The position numbers and the translations under genes are program-made. From Streptomyces sp. R44 (lineage in GTDB: Bacteria; Actinomycetota; Actinomycetes; Streptomycetales; Streptomycetaceae), in NCBI RefSeq assembly GCF_041053105.1, contig NZ_CP163444.1, positions 7,906,501 to 7,970,500 of the forward strand: a stretch of DNA of 64,000 bases. Direction: 5' to 3'. Below are positions 63,887 through 64,000 of this stretch, one piece after another (position 1 is the first letter of the stretch; the number at the start of each line of letters is the position of its first letter). The notes under the pieces were generated by a model. The model worked only from the letters and a program-made list of their open reading frames with translations. It was not told the DNA's origin and searched no databases.

Positions 63887-64000
63887 CTACGGTGCCGGGC
63901 GCTCGCCCACGGGGCCTCCGCTGGAAGCCCGTACCCGGAGCTCGGGGCGGAGCAGCAACTCGGCCAGGGGTGCCTCCGGTTCGGTCAGGCGGCGCCTCAT
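63887..64000 (-). CDS. LacI-family regulator, C-terminal end (rest outside window)
   Basis: The last 37 residues of a protein reading leftward from the window edge. The ending RRRLTEPEAPLAELLLRPELRVRASS matches in pieces the C-terminus of Streptomyces LacI-type regulators (helix then PELRVRAS strand). It lies directly upstream of the sugar operon on the same strand, so it is presumably its repressor. The DNA-binding domain is not visible. Confidence 0.75.
   Translation of the reverse strand: MRRRLTEPEAPLAELLLRPELRVRASSGGPVGERPAP

Overview
The window is about 64 kb of very GC-rich DNA. It carries GTG/TTG starts, stop/start overlaps of 4 bp, GGAGG-type ribosome sites, a whiE-type spore-pigment cluster, a conservon (cvn) operon, Tat-exported enzymes and a LacI-controlled sugar ABC operon. 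Together these point to a Streptomyces chromosome or a close relative. I see no tRNA, rRNA, CRISPR array, transposase gene or phage gene.

Layout. 1-1.3 kb: the 3' end of a class IV lanthipeptide synthetase (LanL) and its likely 41-residue precursor. 1.4-13.4 kb: DUF190 protein, MFS exporter, bacterial nitric oxide synthase, two DUF4139 proteins, a TerD-family protein, a secreted alpha-N-acetylglucosaminidase and an alpha/beta hydrolase. 13.4-21.7 kb: a complete whiE-type type II polyketide cluster (divergent FAD hydroxylase, SchA/CurD protein, cupin, KSalpha, KSbeta, ACP, two cyclases) plus a facing O-methyltransferase. 21.8-29.5 kb: two secreted proteins, then conservon cvnABCD with a P450 that has EQVLW where ExxR is expected, and a convergent terpene synthase. 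29.7-35.3 kb: PucR-family regulator and a xanthine dehydrogenase-like locus with a fused Fe-S/molybdopterin polypeptide and a truncated molybdopterin-domain remnant.

35.5-46.2 kb: crotonase, VOC protein, Tat sulfatase preceded by a putative Cys-containing leader peptide, LysR regulator with divergent drug exporter, serine hydrolase, a structured 100-bp inverted-repeat element, a secreted I36-inhibitor/FG-GAP protein, and a methyltransferase/HxlR pair sharing a perfect inverted-repeat operator. 46.4-55.1 kb: acyl-CoA ligase, DinB and XRE-cupin genes, arylsulfotransferase coupled to a nucleobase-type permease, rhodanese, DUF1684 protein preceded by a second putative leader peptide, a frameshifted DUF4239-like gene and a VOC protein. 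55.2-64 kb: secreted subtilase, then a sugar operon on the minus strand (lipoprotein binding protein, two permeases, hydroxyacid dehydrogenase, Tat beta-propeller protein, ROK kinase) with the end of a LacI regulator upstream.

How genes may work together. The whiE genes would make and tailor the grey spore polyketide. The conservon would form a membrane-associated G-protein-like signalling complex feeding a P450. Sulfatase, arylsulfotransferase, rhodanese and DUF1684, two of them behind leader peptides of the RRHVD...C type, suggest a sulfur-responsive theme in the 37-54 kb part. The last operon imports a carbohydrate under LacI control. The most attractive leads are the two leader peptides, the EQVLW P450 conservon, the lanthipeptide pair, the KSbeta with Glu at the usual Gln position, and the 100-bp clover-like repeat element.
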